Notes: generated by a model from the sequence alone, not told the origin. A stretch of 64,000 nt of DNA from Sanderia malayensis (GCA_013076295.1 RQOL01000616.1:124001-188000), one strand, 5' to 3'. Positions 34,547-45,462 are shown, counted from the stretch's first letter. Program-made: numbers and translations.

Positions 34547-35075
34547 CTAAATTGTAGCCATTCAAGGACGATATATGGCTAGAATATCGCTGCAGCGGCC
34601 GTCTTGTTGCCATAGCCATTTAATATATATGATGATTTCTAAAAATGATATGACTTCGGTGACGAACTTGCATGACTCCTCTCTTGGTTCACGCCCACTC
34701 TTCGAGGCCAATTGGGCCTAAGCACCAAATCGTTGATTGATAGAGCTACCTATCAGCGAATGTTCAAGCTACAGCTAGAACATTTTTCAAAATAAAAGTC
34801 TTGGGTATGTAATACCTAAAACATCAAGGCAGGTCTCCAGGTAGAATACTCCAGAATAGCAGGCGGAACAATTTTAACAGCCAAAGGCTACAACAATTTT
34901 CTTGTCCCTTTTTCGATTCGAGTACATCGCAATGCAACCTCGCTTTTAAATTTTAATACATTTGTTCATGAATTTTTATGCCCATCATTTCACCCTCTCA
35001 TCATGCTGATCAGCCTATTTTCTGTATTAAGTTTCAATTTAGCAGCTTTCAGTTAGTAGTTGAACCCTTACAGGT
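34547..35075 (-). repeat. Inverted repeat arm, pairs with 24870-25065 and 27015-27440
   Basis: Reverse complement of two separate left-side blocks, here contiguous. This implies that the left side was expanded by insertion or that the right side suffered a deletion. CAAGGCAGGTCTCCAGGTAG and the blocks around it are shared. Confidence 0.85.
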
Positions 35076-35831
35076 TTGTGGTTAGCCCCAGCCATGCAAA
35101 GACATCAAAGGAAGAGACATCAAGGCACGGTATACAGAAAAGCAGGGTCCCAAAAGATACGTGCTCGTACCCTGACTTATAATAGAGAAAGTATGAAAGC
35201 AGCCATGGTAGCGGCGACAATGGCAAACCAGTGGAGAACAATACGTAACAGCAAAGAGAGTAGCAAGAAGATTTCAAAAAAGAACTGGTGCACCGTGCAC
35301 CCTGAACTGGTACCTTGCTTTATAATAATGACTGGCATACGTTTGTACGTTGTGTGGCTTTGATATTTGGATATGTAGCTAAATGAAAATAGTCCAACCA
35401 ATTCTTCTTTCCGTTAAGCTCTTTTGATCTGAGATAAAAAGCTTGCTTTAAAATCTGAAGCACCCAGCCTGAGAGATGGTGCACTTTCTCCTATCAGATC
35501 AAAAACATTTTTCCGTCCTTTTATATTTGGAATATGTTTCTCAAAGTTTCAAATAACCCGTGTCTCTCTAACAAAATGCGATTTCGTCACGGAAACAATT
35601 CGCTGTGGTTGAACTCGCGCAAGTCTTCATACGACTCCCGACAAATGAGTGTTCAAAGTATGTTCAGTCTTAACCATGTGCTTCCTTTATAATTTTTCTT
35701 TTGAGATGCTTTCAAAGTTTGATGTCAGAAGGGCAGATTGTGAATCCCAAAAACAATTACCAGATCCTCCAAGACAATTATATTTGCTCGTCTAAATTCT
35801 CAAGTTGACTGCCTGTTTCCGATCCAGCACA
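35076..35831. other. No gene recognised
   Basis: Open frames at 35068-35277 (minus) and 35076-35363 (plus) overlap on opposite strands and show no domain. Confidence 0.35.
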
Positions 35832-35839
35832 ACTAGCAA

Positions 35840-36343
35840 CGGGCCCTAATTTATGAAAATTTTCCAAGACCACATTTGCCTGAATGCTATCAGGTTTCCT
35901 GGAAAAAATTCTTGCAGCTATACGCTGGGTACGCTGCGTGCCGCAGGCAAAAACGTAATCACTTTAGGTCATTGCCCACAAAAGCTGGGGGTCTGGGGGC
36001 GCTGTTGTAAGCCCGCAGCGGATCCACGGCAACGCCCCGGCAGGGGTCCAGGGGGCGTAGCCCCCGTACGCTCATGAGATTTTGCCATGGCTAAGGTCTG
36101 AAAATGGCTTAGGATCCTGAAAATTCTCAATCTGCACAGTAATATAAAGTAGTCATGGGAATGGTATTAGATAAAAATCTCTTGAAAGTACTGATGAAGC
36201 GTTCAACGTCTGCGGAATGTGGCATAGCTGCCACGATCCTGGCGAACCCTCAAAACCCCATCCACACTTTTTAATTTCCAAGAACAAGTTTTGGATTTCC
36301 AAGACAACAAAATGTGGAAAAAACAACACTAAATTAGGCCCTG
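35840..36343. mobile_element. 504-bp hAT-type non-autonomous element
   Basis: Ends are CGGGCCCTAATTTA and, inverted, CAGGGCCTAATTTA. The 8-bp flanks ACTAGCAA (35832-35839) and AGTAGCAA (36344-36351) match at 7 of 8 positions, as for a hAT target duplication. The interior has a GC-rich block with GGGGGTCTGGGGGCG-type repeats in AT-rich surroundings. Confidence 0.75.
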
Positions 36344-36540
36344 AGTAGCAAAGGAAAAGTCCTTTAAATGTTTAAAATCCTTGTTCTTCAGCCACAACTC
36401 ACACAGTGCATAAAAAGACATCATTGTATAGCACGAGTAATAGAATCGGTCTCATTTCTGGGGTAACCATTTCATATACATGGGTCAGTGAACACGTATA
36501 CACATACACAAGTCGTTCATATGTAATGAATAAAGGAAGA

Positions 36541-36874
36541 TTAAGGTTTTAAAGGTCTATGAAAAACACTGAATGTTTTATCATAAGGTGGAATCCAACT
36601 AGTCATTCGCTCTGGTACAATATCAACATCTTCAATGCCATTTTTCAAACCTGATAAAGCCAGCGCAACGACACGCCTTTTAAACGGTGTTGAGTCTTCG
36701 GATTGGAGCAGATAATCAAGTGGTAACCATGTGCATTTGGTGATCTCAGTTTCGCATATCCTGATGTCAAATGTCAAATGTTGAAGGCGACATATGAAGT
36801 AAAGATCGGACATGTTAAAAGCCACACCATGTTGCTGTCGAAATGTCAACAAGGCTTTGATTTCAACGAATACG
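36541..36874 (-). pseudogene. NUDT6: NUDT6-like C-terminal exon
   Basis: Encodes FVEIKALLTFRQQHG, then SDLYFICRLQHLTFDI, CTWLPLDYLLQSE and KRRVVALALSGLKNG. These match the post-Nudix-box part of NUDT6 (RQQH, KSDMYIICRL and following blocks as recalled for the family). The stop is at 36541. The expected AG acceptor just before VFVEI is not seen (TTTCGT instead), so splicing may be lost. It lies 8 kb from, and on the opposite strand to, exons 1-4 at 27522-28507. It sits directly upstream of gene X, consistent with gene X nested in intron 4. Confidence 0.8.
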
Positions 36875-37029
36875 AAAGCAAACAATTATTTTAGAGTGTT
36901 CATCAACTATAATGCTTGATGATAAAGAATATAAAAAAACACACTTTGGTTCTTAGGTTGTCTCCCAAAAATAACGTTAGCAAAATTGTATAAGTAAAAA
37001 TTCAGTAACAAATCTCGCAAGGCATGATT

Positions 37030-37235
37030 GGTGTGGTGAATTTAAGCAGCGGTTGTCGCAGTGTGGCCATTAACTATACCAGAATTTCATTGTTTATGAC
37101 GTCAAATAAATAATAATGTTGCCACAGATATAACAGATAAACAACCATCACAAATTCAGTTGCAATTTCGCAATTTCCAAAGTCCACACAGGAGAGACCT
37201 TATTCAATTTCCATCGCTAAACAATAAAGTTTTCC
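37030..37235 (-). repeat. 240-bp repeat family, copy C, with CRE motif
   Basis: Reverse complement is collinear with repeats A and B (GGAAATTGCGAAATTGCAAC, TTTATCTGTTATAT-, GGCAACATTATT and CGCTGC blocks). It is more diverged. It contains a consensus CRE, TGACGTCA, at 37097-37104, where A and B have TTACGTCAC. It lies just upstream of the gene X start codon at 37279, so it may be promoter DNA. Confidence 0.65.
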
Positions 37236-37278
37236 ATTTATTTGGGATAAATTGAGCATCAAAAGTCGAAATTTGAAG

Positions 37279-40200
37279 ATGGAATACAGCATTCGAAAAT
37301 CGATCGCTGAATTCAAAGCTTCGCTTGAAAAACCATCACAATATTATGCCGAGCAGAAGGTAGGACTAATCAATTGATTAACAAACATTGGCACAAATTT
37401 TAAAGAACATTTCTCTGCACATGAACATTTGTACGAAATGAATGACCAAAAACTGGAGCATATTGTTCTCCGTTAACTTGTTGGAAAATACCGACCCACC
37501 TTCAACCTTTGCTGCGAAGAATTTCACGTTTTTCGGTAACTTTAAAGTCTTATAAGAAAAAAAGAGATTGCTTTTTGCTAGAACACGGAAAAGTTTCATA
37601 AAACTCGCACAGAAATAACGAAATAACTTGTGTTTATATTGTTAAGAAACGTACTGACCAAACACAAACAAGAACTTTAATATGTAAAAGTACTTATTGG
37701 TAGAAAATAATGTCATAAAAATATGGAAAACGATATGCCCCATTATTAATTAGCTATTGTTGCTAAGACCAATCACTGGGTCTTGCGCTTATCCCAAAAT
37801 GCCTAGCAAGCTAGCGTAACACCCAGATTAACAAAATCAATTTGACTTATTTGCAATCATTTGTAATCATTAAGCCTAAGTTATAGTACTTTTTGTTTAA
37901 CTCAACGAATTGATCAATATCATGCTATTATGTGTGATTATTTTCATTAATATTGATTTTAACTTTTAAATATTAGCTTTACTATCTGCAGCGAACTAAT
38001 GGCAATAAGATTTGGAGAATGTTTAACAGCTTATTGCTTAATATAGGTAACATATAACTTTATATAGCACGTCACTTAGCTCAACAAGTAAACGTGCTTA
38101 TTGCAGAAGCTAGTTCTACACTTGCATCAGTTGAACAGAAATAAATATATACATAATTATTGTTTCTCTAGATTGAATCTATAGTAAGTTGGCTTATCTG
38201 ACAGAAATTAGAGATGATCAGCAGGGCAACATGAAGAAAATGCAAATGCCTACTTATCGAAAGTTTGCATTCAATAAGGTACATTATATTTCATATTTTG
38301 ATGGCTCCAGTTGACTTTTATAGTTCCTCTTGATTCTCTTTGCATTCAGCTTAAGTGCTTGATATAACTCTTACTCTTAAACAGATCAAAGATCATGTCA
38401 ATGAGATCTTAGAGCACCATGCAGAACTTTATTTAATGGTAAGATGATGAATTCAAGTTAATTCCAATGCACAATAAAAATAATCTATAATTACAAATCT
38501 GTCATCTGGTTTAGACATTTAACAAGCTGTAGATCTTATGTACAACTATTTCCCATTTATAGATTGCAAGCTACCATATGAGTGTCCGGAACAAGATTCT
38601 GGACCTGGCAGCATATGTCAAAAGGATCATGAAAACTTGAGACAGGTTCTTTTATGGAATAACATTGATGGTAGGCATTTCTTCACTATCTTTAATGCAT
38701 GTTAACAAGAATGCGAATGATGTGAAAGTAGCTAGTATTATGCTTAGTATCAAAGCAATACAAATTATCTGTTTTAGTCACAAGATGATGTCGAAAGACT
38801 GGCAGGAGACATCAAAATATTCCATAGAAACTCGTATTTTAATACGAGAACATGCTCTAAAAAACTACTGGAGATAAGAGATGATCTCACCGAGGTAATT
38901 GCTTCCTGCTAAACAAGAACATACAGGGAAGCACAAGCATGCTACGACAGAACATCTCACCTATTCAGAATGGAAAGCCTACAATTTGAGGAAGAATACC
39001 TAAATGATTCAGAAGACAGCCTTGCATGTCTGCAGAAAAACAACAACAAGCGAAAACAAAAGAAATCCCAGAAACCAAAAACGAAGAAGTGTACGCCAAC
39101 AAAGCTATCTTCTATGGCAGAAAACAAAGAAGATACATGTTCTTCGTCTGGCAATTCTAATGTGCATTCAGCACAGGTGAGAAAAATAACTCTTGCTGAA
39201 TACTGGTCGAGAAAAAGAAGCAATTCTCGATGCCAGTCATCAAAACAAATGACATGTATTGAGAACGCAAAAGTCGAAGAAGCTGTAATGCAGGAGACAG
39301 AAGCTAAGCAATTAGTTGAGCCTGAAACTTAGATGCCGGAAGGTTATCAAAGGTTGACAATGAATCACAAGGCACCACAGTCGATGAAAAGATTAATTTC
39401 TTTGGTGTACAAAGAATATAGGCAAAGCAGCTTGAAGGAAAGAGTTGCTGATCAACAGCATCGAGCAGAAGCAAAAAGAATTAAGTTATCGTCCGATCAA
39501 GAAGAAGAAATGCAAAGGAAAAGAGTGGCAGAAGAGTTCAATACCAACACAAAAAAAATCATGGAAATCTATTTGTCAAAAAATAAAATCGAAGCAAAAA
39601 GCAAAATCCCAGTTACAGAATACAGAAGGGATAAGGATCTTGAAATTCAATTTGGAAAACAACGGAAAGCTGAGAATGACAACGCAACATTTACGTTTAG
39701 AAAGCCAGCTCCTCCATGGCCAACTAAATTAGCGAGCCGTAAATTGCAAGGAAATGCTGCTGCAAAGACAAATGAGACTACATCATTAATTCCAATTCCA
39801 AAAAGACAGGGTTTGGCGCAGGATAAAGCTAACGATGCAAAAAAGGTTGCAGTAGACACAGGATTCTTTGGAACAACCAAAGGAATGTCACAAGATGTGA
39901 CATTTGGCAGTGGCTTTATCCGTTGCTATGTCAGTAAATTAAGGATGACTGATCATGCAAATAATGAGCGATTTAAAACTGCTGCTACATCGACCAAAAG
40001 AACTGTTCCAGCCATTATCTCACATTCAGCCAGGCCAAAATTCAGCAGTAATACTTGTAGAACAGCAAGGCCTGTGGTTACGAAAGAGCACAATGAAAGA
40101 GGGCCAAGATAAACAAGGAAAGAATGACAAGCAGTGTCATTCCAGCGACCAACCAAGCGATAAAAATCGTATCTAAAGTTTCCCTACAAGACTCTAGAAA

Positions 40201-40437
40201 AAGAAAAAGAAGTGGAAAGGAGGAACAAGCTCAAATAAATGCCACCACACAACAAATTGCAATTGGCATTCCGCCATTGGCCAAAAGAGTCAAGTTATGC
40301 GAAGCTCATCAAAGCAACAGTGACGTGAAGAGATACGACTCCAACTGCAATGAATGCAAATCGATCAGAAAGAAGAAGCTCGAGAACCTGGTCATTGAAA
40401 AGAAAGCCAAAGATAAAGCAATCAATGCCTTTTTCTA
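37279..40437 (+). pseudogene. Gene X, right copy (unrecognised host gene)
   Basis: The first exon 37279-37359 encodes MEYSIRKSIAEFKASLEKPS and six more residues, with a GTAGGA donor. Further exons lie near 38170-38278 (LTEIRDDQQGNMKKM), 38386-38441 (KDHVNEILEHHAELYLM) and 38562-38640 (SYHMSVRNKILDLAAYVKRI). The large last exon (about 38785-40437) has Lys/Glu/Gln-rich coiled-coil-like sequence (RVADQQHRAEAKRIKLS), TFTFRKP and GFIRCYVSK blocks and a C-terminal DSNCNECKSIRKKKLENLV. Stops at 38910, 39330 (TAG) and 40110 break it. None of these is shared with the left copy. Function unknown; basic composition suggests a nuclear protein, which is inference. Confidence 0.65.
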
Positions 40438-40692
40438 AATTAAATCTATGATGGAACTCAGGAGACAATGAAATGCAGCTCACAAACTGCTTCTTAAATT
40501 TAAATCTAAATTTATTCAATTAGATATATAGATAGTCCTAAGTTTTAAAGTACAGTAAATCCTCGAATTAGCACCCACCTTCGAATAAGCCCTCCCCTGG
40601 AATAAGCCCCAAACCTGATAATCATTTGCAAGGATATTAAGACCAAGTATCTAGACGTTGAAGTTGTTTAGTGAATGTATTGCAAGTAGCAG

Positions 40693-42150
40693 CAGGGGCG
40701 GATCCAGCATAAAATCTGACCCACGCTCTATTGCAGGCTTTTGGGCGTGGTTCATTAACTTTTCGTCGGCCACGCCCTTTTAGATATTAAATGTAACTAA
40801 TAGCAATTTCGGCACCTCCAGTGCTGATCAAATTTTGCTTTAACGTGGGCAGTGAAAACATTGATAGAATACAACGAAGTTCAATGTAAACGAGGCACAG
40901 TTTTTGTTACCTAACACCAGCTTCAAAATATATCAGAATATTTCATACTGCAACCTACATAATTATTAAACTATTAAATTGAACAAAACTTAACAGAACA
41001 ATTATCTCATCAGCATCAGACGATGTTTCTGTATGGGAGTGAAATTGTTATTGAATACCTAGACAATTTCCATCTCCACGGTGCTGTGGGGACAGTTAGA
41101 TACAACGCAGTGATAATGTGAATTGTTATAGGATGAGAATTTGTTTTTGTTCAAGATCTCAATGCTGTACTTGATTCAAAACTAGGTTAAATTGAAACTT
41201 TGTGTACTTATTCCATAAATGACGCAGTTCATCCTGAAATTTTTGGCTATATATGTACAGTTTTATTATATTGTAAACTGCAATGTGTTTGCTAATGGGC
41301 CTATTAAAGGGGAATACATTACACTGATACGACAAAGATGCTACAAACTTGATACTTTGAGAACTTGCTAGTAAACAATTAGAAGCATCTTTCTCGGAAG
41401 TTTTAAAGCTTTTCTTCGTATAGCTCATTCTCGACGGAGAAAGAGAAATTTAACTCCTTCCTATCAAACGCCAAAATCAACGCCATTTTGAAGGATACAT
41501 TTTGCAACAAAAAACCCAACTCAACACAACACAACAGTTTACGTTTTTTATCTGAAGTGTTATAAAATCGATCGAGAGCTCAGCGTTCATCTGATTGGCT
41601 TCCATCATTGGAAATGTAAAATGATTGGTTTGCATCAGTAGGGAATGATTCTGATTGGCTTGCATCAGTTTTTGAAATTGACAAACGCTCCCCGTACTAT
41701 CTCATAAGCAGCATTGATAATTCTGATTGGCTTGCATCAGTGGAGAGAGAAACGTGATTGGTTTGCATCAGTTTTTTGAAATTGACAGACGCTCCCGCCA
41801 CTTTGTCGTGAAGCAGCATCCGTAATTCTGATTGGTTCGCATCTGTTTCTTTGCACACTTGCGTTTTGAAGGACAAAGGCTCAGTGGCAAGGCAAGAAGT
41901 GTTGCCACTTATTTGTCAACGGCTCCAAGCCCATAAAAATGGGTGAATGGAATATTTACTTCTGTCTATAGGGGGGAAACGATGTAAAGGAAACGAATAA
42001 ATAGATTCGGGCAAAACGTTATTATTCGAACTCGGATGAAAAGTTTTAATTTCTTTCTTAAAGTCAAAATAATGGTAAAATTTGTAATATTTTCCCAACA
42101 AATCTGACCGACGCTTTTGCGTCTGTTGCGTCTGTCTGGACCCGCCCCTG
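40693..42150. mobile_element. 1.46-kb TIR element nested in the TA-flanked element
   Basis: Inverted ends CAGGGGCGGATCCAG and CAGGGGCGGGTCCAG, a hAT-like terminus. AGCAG occurs on both sides, giving at least a 5-bp duplication; an 8-bp one may have decayed. The interior has no transposase. 41575-41855 holds repeated GATTGGCTTGCATCAG-like motifs. Confidence 0.82.
41575..41855 (+). repeat. Dispersed GATTGG(C/T)TTGCATCAG motif cluster
   Basis: About seven near-identical 16-bp motifs (GATTGGCTTCCATCA, GATTGGTTTGCATCAG and similar) spaced 30-60 bp apart. Each contains ATTGG, the inverse of CCAAT. GAAATTGACAAACGCTCCC also recurs. Confidence 0.75.
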
Positions 42151-42648
42151 AGCAGCAAGTTTAAACCAATAACTTCATTGATTGGCTCTGGCTGCATCGT
42201 ATAGCTTTTATTTTACTTAATATTGGATAATAATCAGGCTAAAAATTAGTTTTTGCAAAGCCCCCGGTGTTTATTCGAGGATTTACAATAATGTATTGAT
42301 TATGAATGGTAAATATTCTATAAAGTGACTCGATTTATGAGGTTATTTATCAGAATAATAAATCACAATATTGACTTAGAATTGTAATTATTGATTGGCC
42401 ATGAAATTAAGGCAGGTATTGAGCTGAACTATGTGTTTATTTCTTATTGCAACGCTTTCATCACCAAGTTACACAATAGAAGAATAGCCCTGCTTTAAAA
42501 GCAAGCAGCATTTACTTCTGACAACACAGCAAAAATAGAAAGGCTTGGAACACACAGGTATGTTACAGCTGCAACATAAATAGGAAGTTATAATCAATGG
42601 TATCAAAGGCAATTCCACAGACCCACCGATAAGAAACCTTTGTTTGTT

Positions 42649-42825
42649 ATCGCTTCTCAGCCTTTTGGCTAAGATGAAGTGTAGTATCTGTTCTTATCAG
42701 CTTAATATCTGATATGCACCCAAGGGTGCTCAAATATTTAACTGATTTTTGGAATTGGTCTGTGGGCCTGAAGCTTGCTTCACCCAAGACACTGGTTGTC
42801 CTGCAAACAAATCCAGCTGTTCGAA
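42649..42825 (+). ncRNA. U2: U2 snRNA copy, mutated at conserved sites
   Basis: Near-consensus U2 5' domain from ATCGCTTCTC, with the branch-site recognition sequence GTAGTA at 42681-42686. Stem IIa/b (CTTATCAGCTTAATATCTGA), an Sm-like AUUUUUGG and a 3' stem-loop (CTGG-ATCCAG) follow. U2 pairs with the intron branch point and U6 in the spliceosome. Two changes hit positions that are otherwise nearly invariant: G11 to A and C28 to G, the latter in the part that pairs with U6. Only 21 bp of 5' flank is shared with the other U2 copy. It is probably a pseudogene or divergent paralogue. Confidence 0.85.
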
Positions 42826-43330
42826 AATATAATACATTCAATGTACTGCAAATGGAATTCTGTAGAGAAAGAAATATTTAACAACAAAAGAGTTCTTTGT
42901 TTTTGATTATACTACTTCTTGCATGATTGTCTCTCACGGGAAGTTCTGCAAAGTTCTTCCTCTGCTATTCTATTCGGCATTTCCCATCCATTGTTTGCAA
43001 AAAGAGAAATTTAATAAGTCAAATAAAAGTCAAGTAAAATAAGGTCAAATCAGAGCGTTGTTGGTTCCATTCGCTTCCAGTTCTTCTGCATTTGGATCCA
43101 GGCTCTTCCTTTTAGAAGATCTTGTTTCCAAGATACGGTTCTAAGCAAATAATAAATGTTCGTCACTATTTATTCAATCTAAAGTGTCGCATTAAAAATA
43201 GGCAGGAAAATGTGATTAATAAAGTAAACAGAAAAGTGTAAAATCCAGTTGCACCTATATAATTGTTTCGTCGACTATGTTTCATAGTCATTCACGTGTA
43301 GACCTACTAGGTCTAGCAGTTTCCAAGTTT
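42826..43330. other. No gene recognised downstream of U2
   Basis: No 3' box could be assigned with confidence and no ORF of note is present. Confidence 0.35.
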
Positions 43331-43639
43331 TTAGTTGTGTTCATGATATTTTTTGAACTGAAGTAACTGGGTCTGATTCTTTAGAAAGCAGGCCCTGTTG
43401 ATGTCGGCTTCTGATTTTTCATAGTTGTTTAAAATGACCCTTTTTAGAGTGCACAGCCGCTGCCCTCTTCTTCCTCCAGTTTTAGGTGGAAGTGCAAAGG
43501 TGAACTGCTTAGTGTAGTTGTTATTTGGCTGGCGGATGATGTGGGCATACCAGTTGAGTTGCTGCTCTTCTATAAATTGTTGCAATGGTTTGGCACCTGT
43601 GATCTTGAAGATATCAGAGTTGGTCAACTTATAGGCCAT
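43331..43639 (-). pseudogene. LINE reverse transcriptase C-terminal tail
   Basis: Encodes LTNSDIFKITGAKPLQQFI, then EEQQLNWYAHIIRQPNNNYT and a GRRGQRL basic block. The LNW-AHIIRQ pattern is typical of the region after the RT domain in several LINE proteins common in invertebrates. The catalytic part is not present. The clade is not assignable. Confidence 0.55.
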
Positions 43640-43707
43640 ATCAAAGGATTGGTCCTCGTGTTCGTCTCGAAGCTCCTGCTGGAGTTTGGTGAGTATTCTC
43701 TACTAAA

Positions 43708-44566
43708 GTAAATTGCTTTGAAAATCGGAAACATAGCGAAACATAATAAATACTAAAGCTTTTCGTCTGACACTCATCAGAGTAGTACGTCAGAAAGAGA
43801 ACGAAAATGAAAACCTAACGAACAATTATACCCAGAAGAGGATCGAAATTGGCCAATCAGAAAAGAGGTGAGTGATTGGTATAGTGCAAAAACAACCAAT
43901 CATCACCGGTGATCGAACAATAGATTATTGAAAGAGTCCCAGTGGGAAAACGAACTCTTTCTGTCTACACAATATGGGATCCATGGTTTTGACGTAGAGA
44001 GATTCTAAAATTCCTAAGTGCAATTTTGACCTAGCTCTGCCGATAATGCGAAAACAGTCCTCACTGTAGTTTTGAGCACATTCTGGGTTGTCGAGTAAAT
44101 GTTGGCCTACAGCGGAGTCGTGTTTTAGAGTTTTTGATGTTTTAGAGGCGCGAGATGGTTGTTCTCGTTGCGGAACCATTTTTTTGGCGTATGATGGAGG
44201 GCACGTGTTGCTTAATCCTATCGCATAACCCCTGAAAAGTGCGACCTACGTACCTGAAATCACACCGGCACGAGAATTCGTAGACTACGAGATTTTTTTG
44301 TGTGGTAGGAACACTATCTTTACGGATGGGGGGTAGGATCTTTTTGCCACTAAACACCAGGCGGGGGTTGACTGTAGTGTAGCATTTGCTTATGGCTGTT
44401 TTAAGTCGTTTTTCAAATCGCGTGGAAACGTTGCCCATATAGGGTAGTTTTAGATAAACAGGGCACTTTTGCGGACCAAACTTTTTGTCAGCCGAGAAAT
44501 CTGCGATTTTCTTACGAAAAGTACTAAAAATGGTGTCTTCCAGATAGCCATTGTGGATGAGGATTG
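43708..44566 (-). mobile_element. Penelope-like element fragment, copy 2
   Basis: Near-identical to 8506-9370. The 3' UTR lies at 43708-43925. The GIY-YIG domain lies at 44438-43925 with VVYEFSCRCDFRYVGRTFQGL, and the C-terminal tail ends FPLGLFQ. A frameshift near 44150-44180 falls at nearly the same place as in copy 1, though here the run TTTTTTT is longer. 5'-truncated at about 44566. Confidence 0.85.
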
Positions 44567-44998
44567 ACTGTTATGTTTTTGTTGCATTTTACTTAATCTA
44601 CCTTGAGTTGCATAAACTACTGCTAGTTATACAATGTTGATTCTTTCTGTACAGAGGCCTACCTGATGATGCTGATCCCATTCGATCGATTCTGTGTTCC
44701 GTCCCATGCAGCAGGCATTTTTCATGGGCCTTGACATGAGTTAGTTGCCACGGCTAGCTACATGTGCTGTTGCAGTTGATCAGGGATTTCCGATCATCTA
44801 CTTGGTGAAAAATTGCTGCATAAAGCATCCACGAAACATGATTTATCGCCATGTTCATTTGCGCAGTGTGCAAGTTTTTCAAGCGCGTCCTAATTTTACT
44901 CATTGCGCCTTCGTTGCCATCACGCCATGACCAGCGGCATACATTTTTCCGTCTTCTTACAACTGCCATGAACTGGAATGCCGGGTAACAGTTAATGT
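44567..44998. other. No gene recognised
   Basis: Small opposite-strand frames at 44745-44969 only. Confidence 0.35.
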
Positions 44999-45095
44999 TA
45001 TCTCAAGAAATTGGGCGGTCAGCCTACCGGCCCGGATTGCTTGAGTAGCAAAACACATTTTACGGTCGGTGACCCCGATTTTCCGTGCAAATTCC
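44999..45095 (+). repeat. 97-bp direct repeat, copy 1
   Basis: Nearly identical to 45463-45559 (TATCTCAAGAAATTGGGCGG to GTGCAAATTCC). Confidence 0.9.
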
Positions 45096-45191
45096 GGGCG
45101 GTACACCTGGCAGTACTCCCGGATGGGCGAACTGCAAATCATAACAAAGAAAATACTCAACAAAACAATATATAAGGAGAGGGAGGGAGGG

Positions 45192-45455
45192 AGAAATTGA
45201 ACCTTCGTTGTCGGTCCCCAAGAGTCGAATGATAGAATGCTTTAGTTTGTTACTATGATATGATCCAGCTAGCTCTCACACACAGTATGATCACAGTAAG
45301 ACCCTTAACACTCAACCCTCATAGGAAGTAATGTCAAGGACTGGTTCTTTGAAGTTGTTATCATTATTATGCCCAGAAATGATGTGATTCAGCATGCATC
45401 ATTATAAACATTTCTTTCGAACATTAACCCTGCTTAAACAAGGCTTAACCAGCAT
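45192..45455 (+). repeat. 264-bp direct repeat, copy 1
   Basis: Nearly identical to 50083-50345, from GAAATTGAACCT to TTAACCAGCAT. The ends are not TG/CA and no coding domain lies between the copies. Confidence 0.88.
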
Positions 45456-45462
45456 TTAATGC

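Larger units (their letters stand above)
40553..42288 (-). mobile_element. TA-flanked TIR element, second copy, interrupted
   Basis: Same family as 21292-21562, in the inverted arm. Ends are CAGTAAATCCTCGAATTAGC and TTCGAGGATTTAC, with TA at 40551-40552 and 42289-42290. Without the nested insertion at 40693-42150 it is about 278 bp. Confidence 0.85.
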
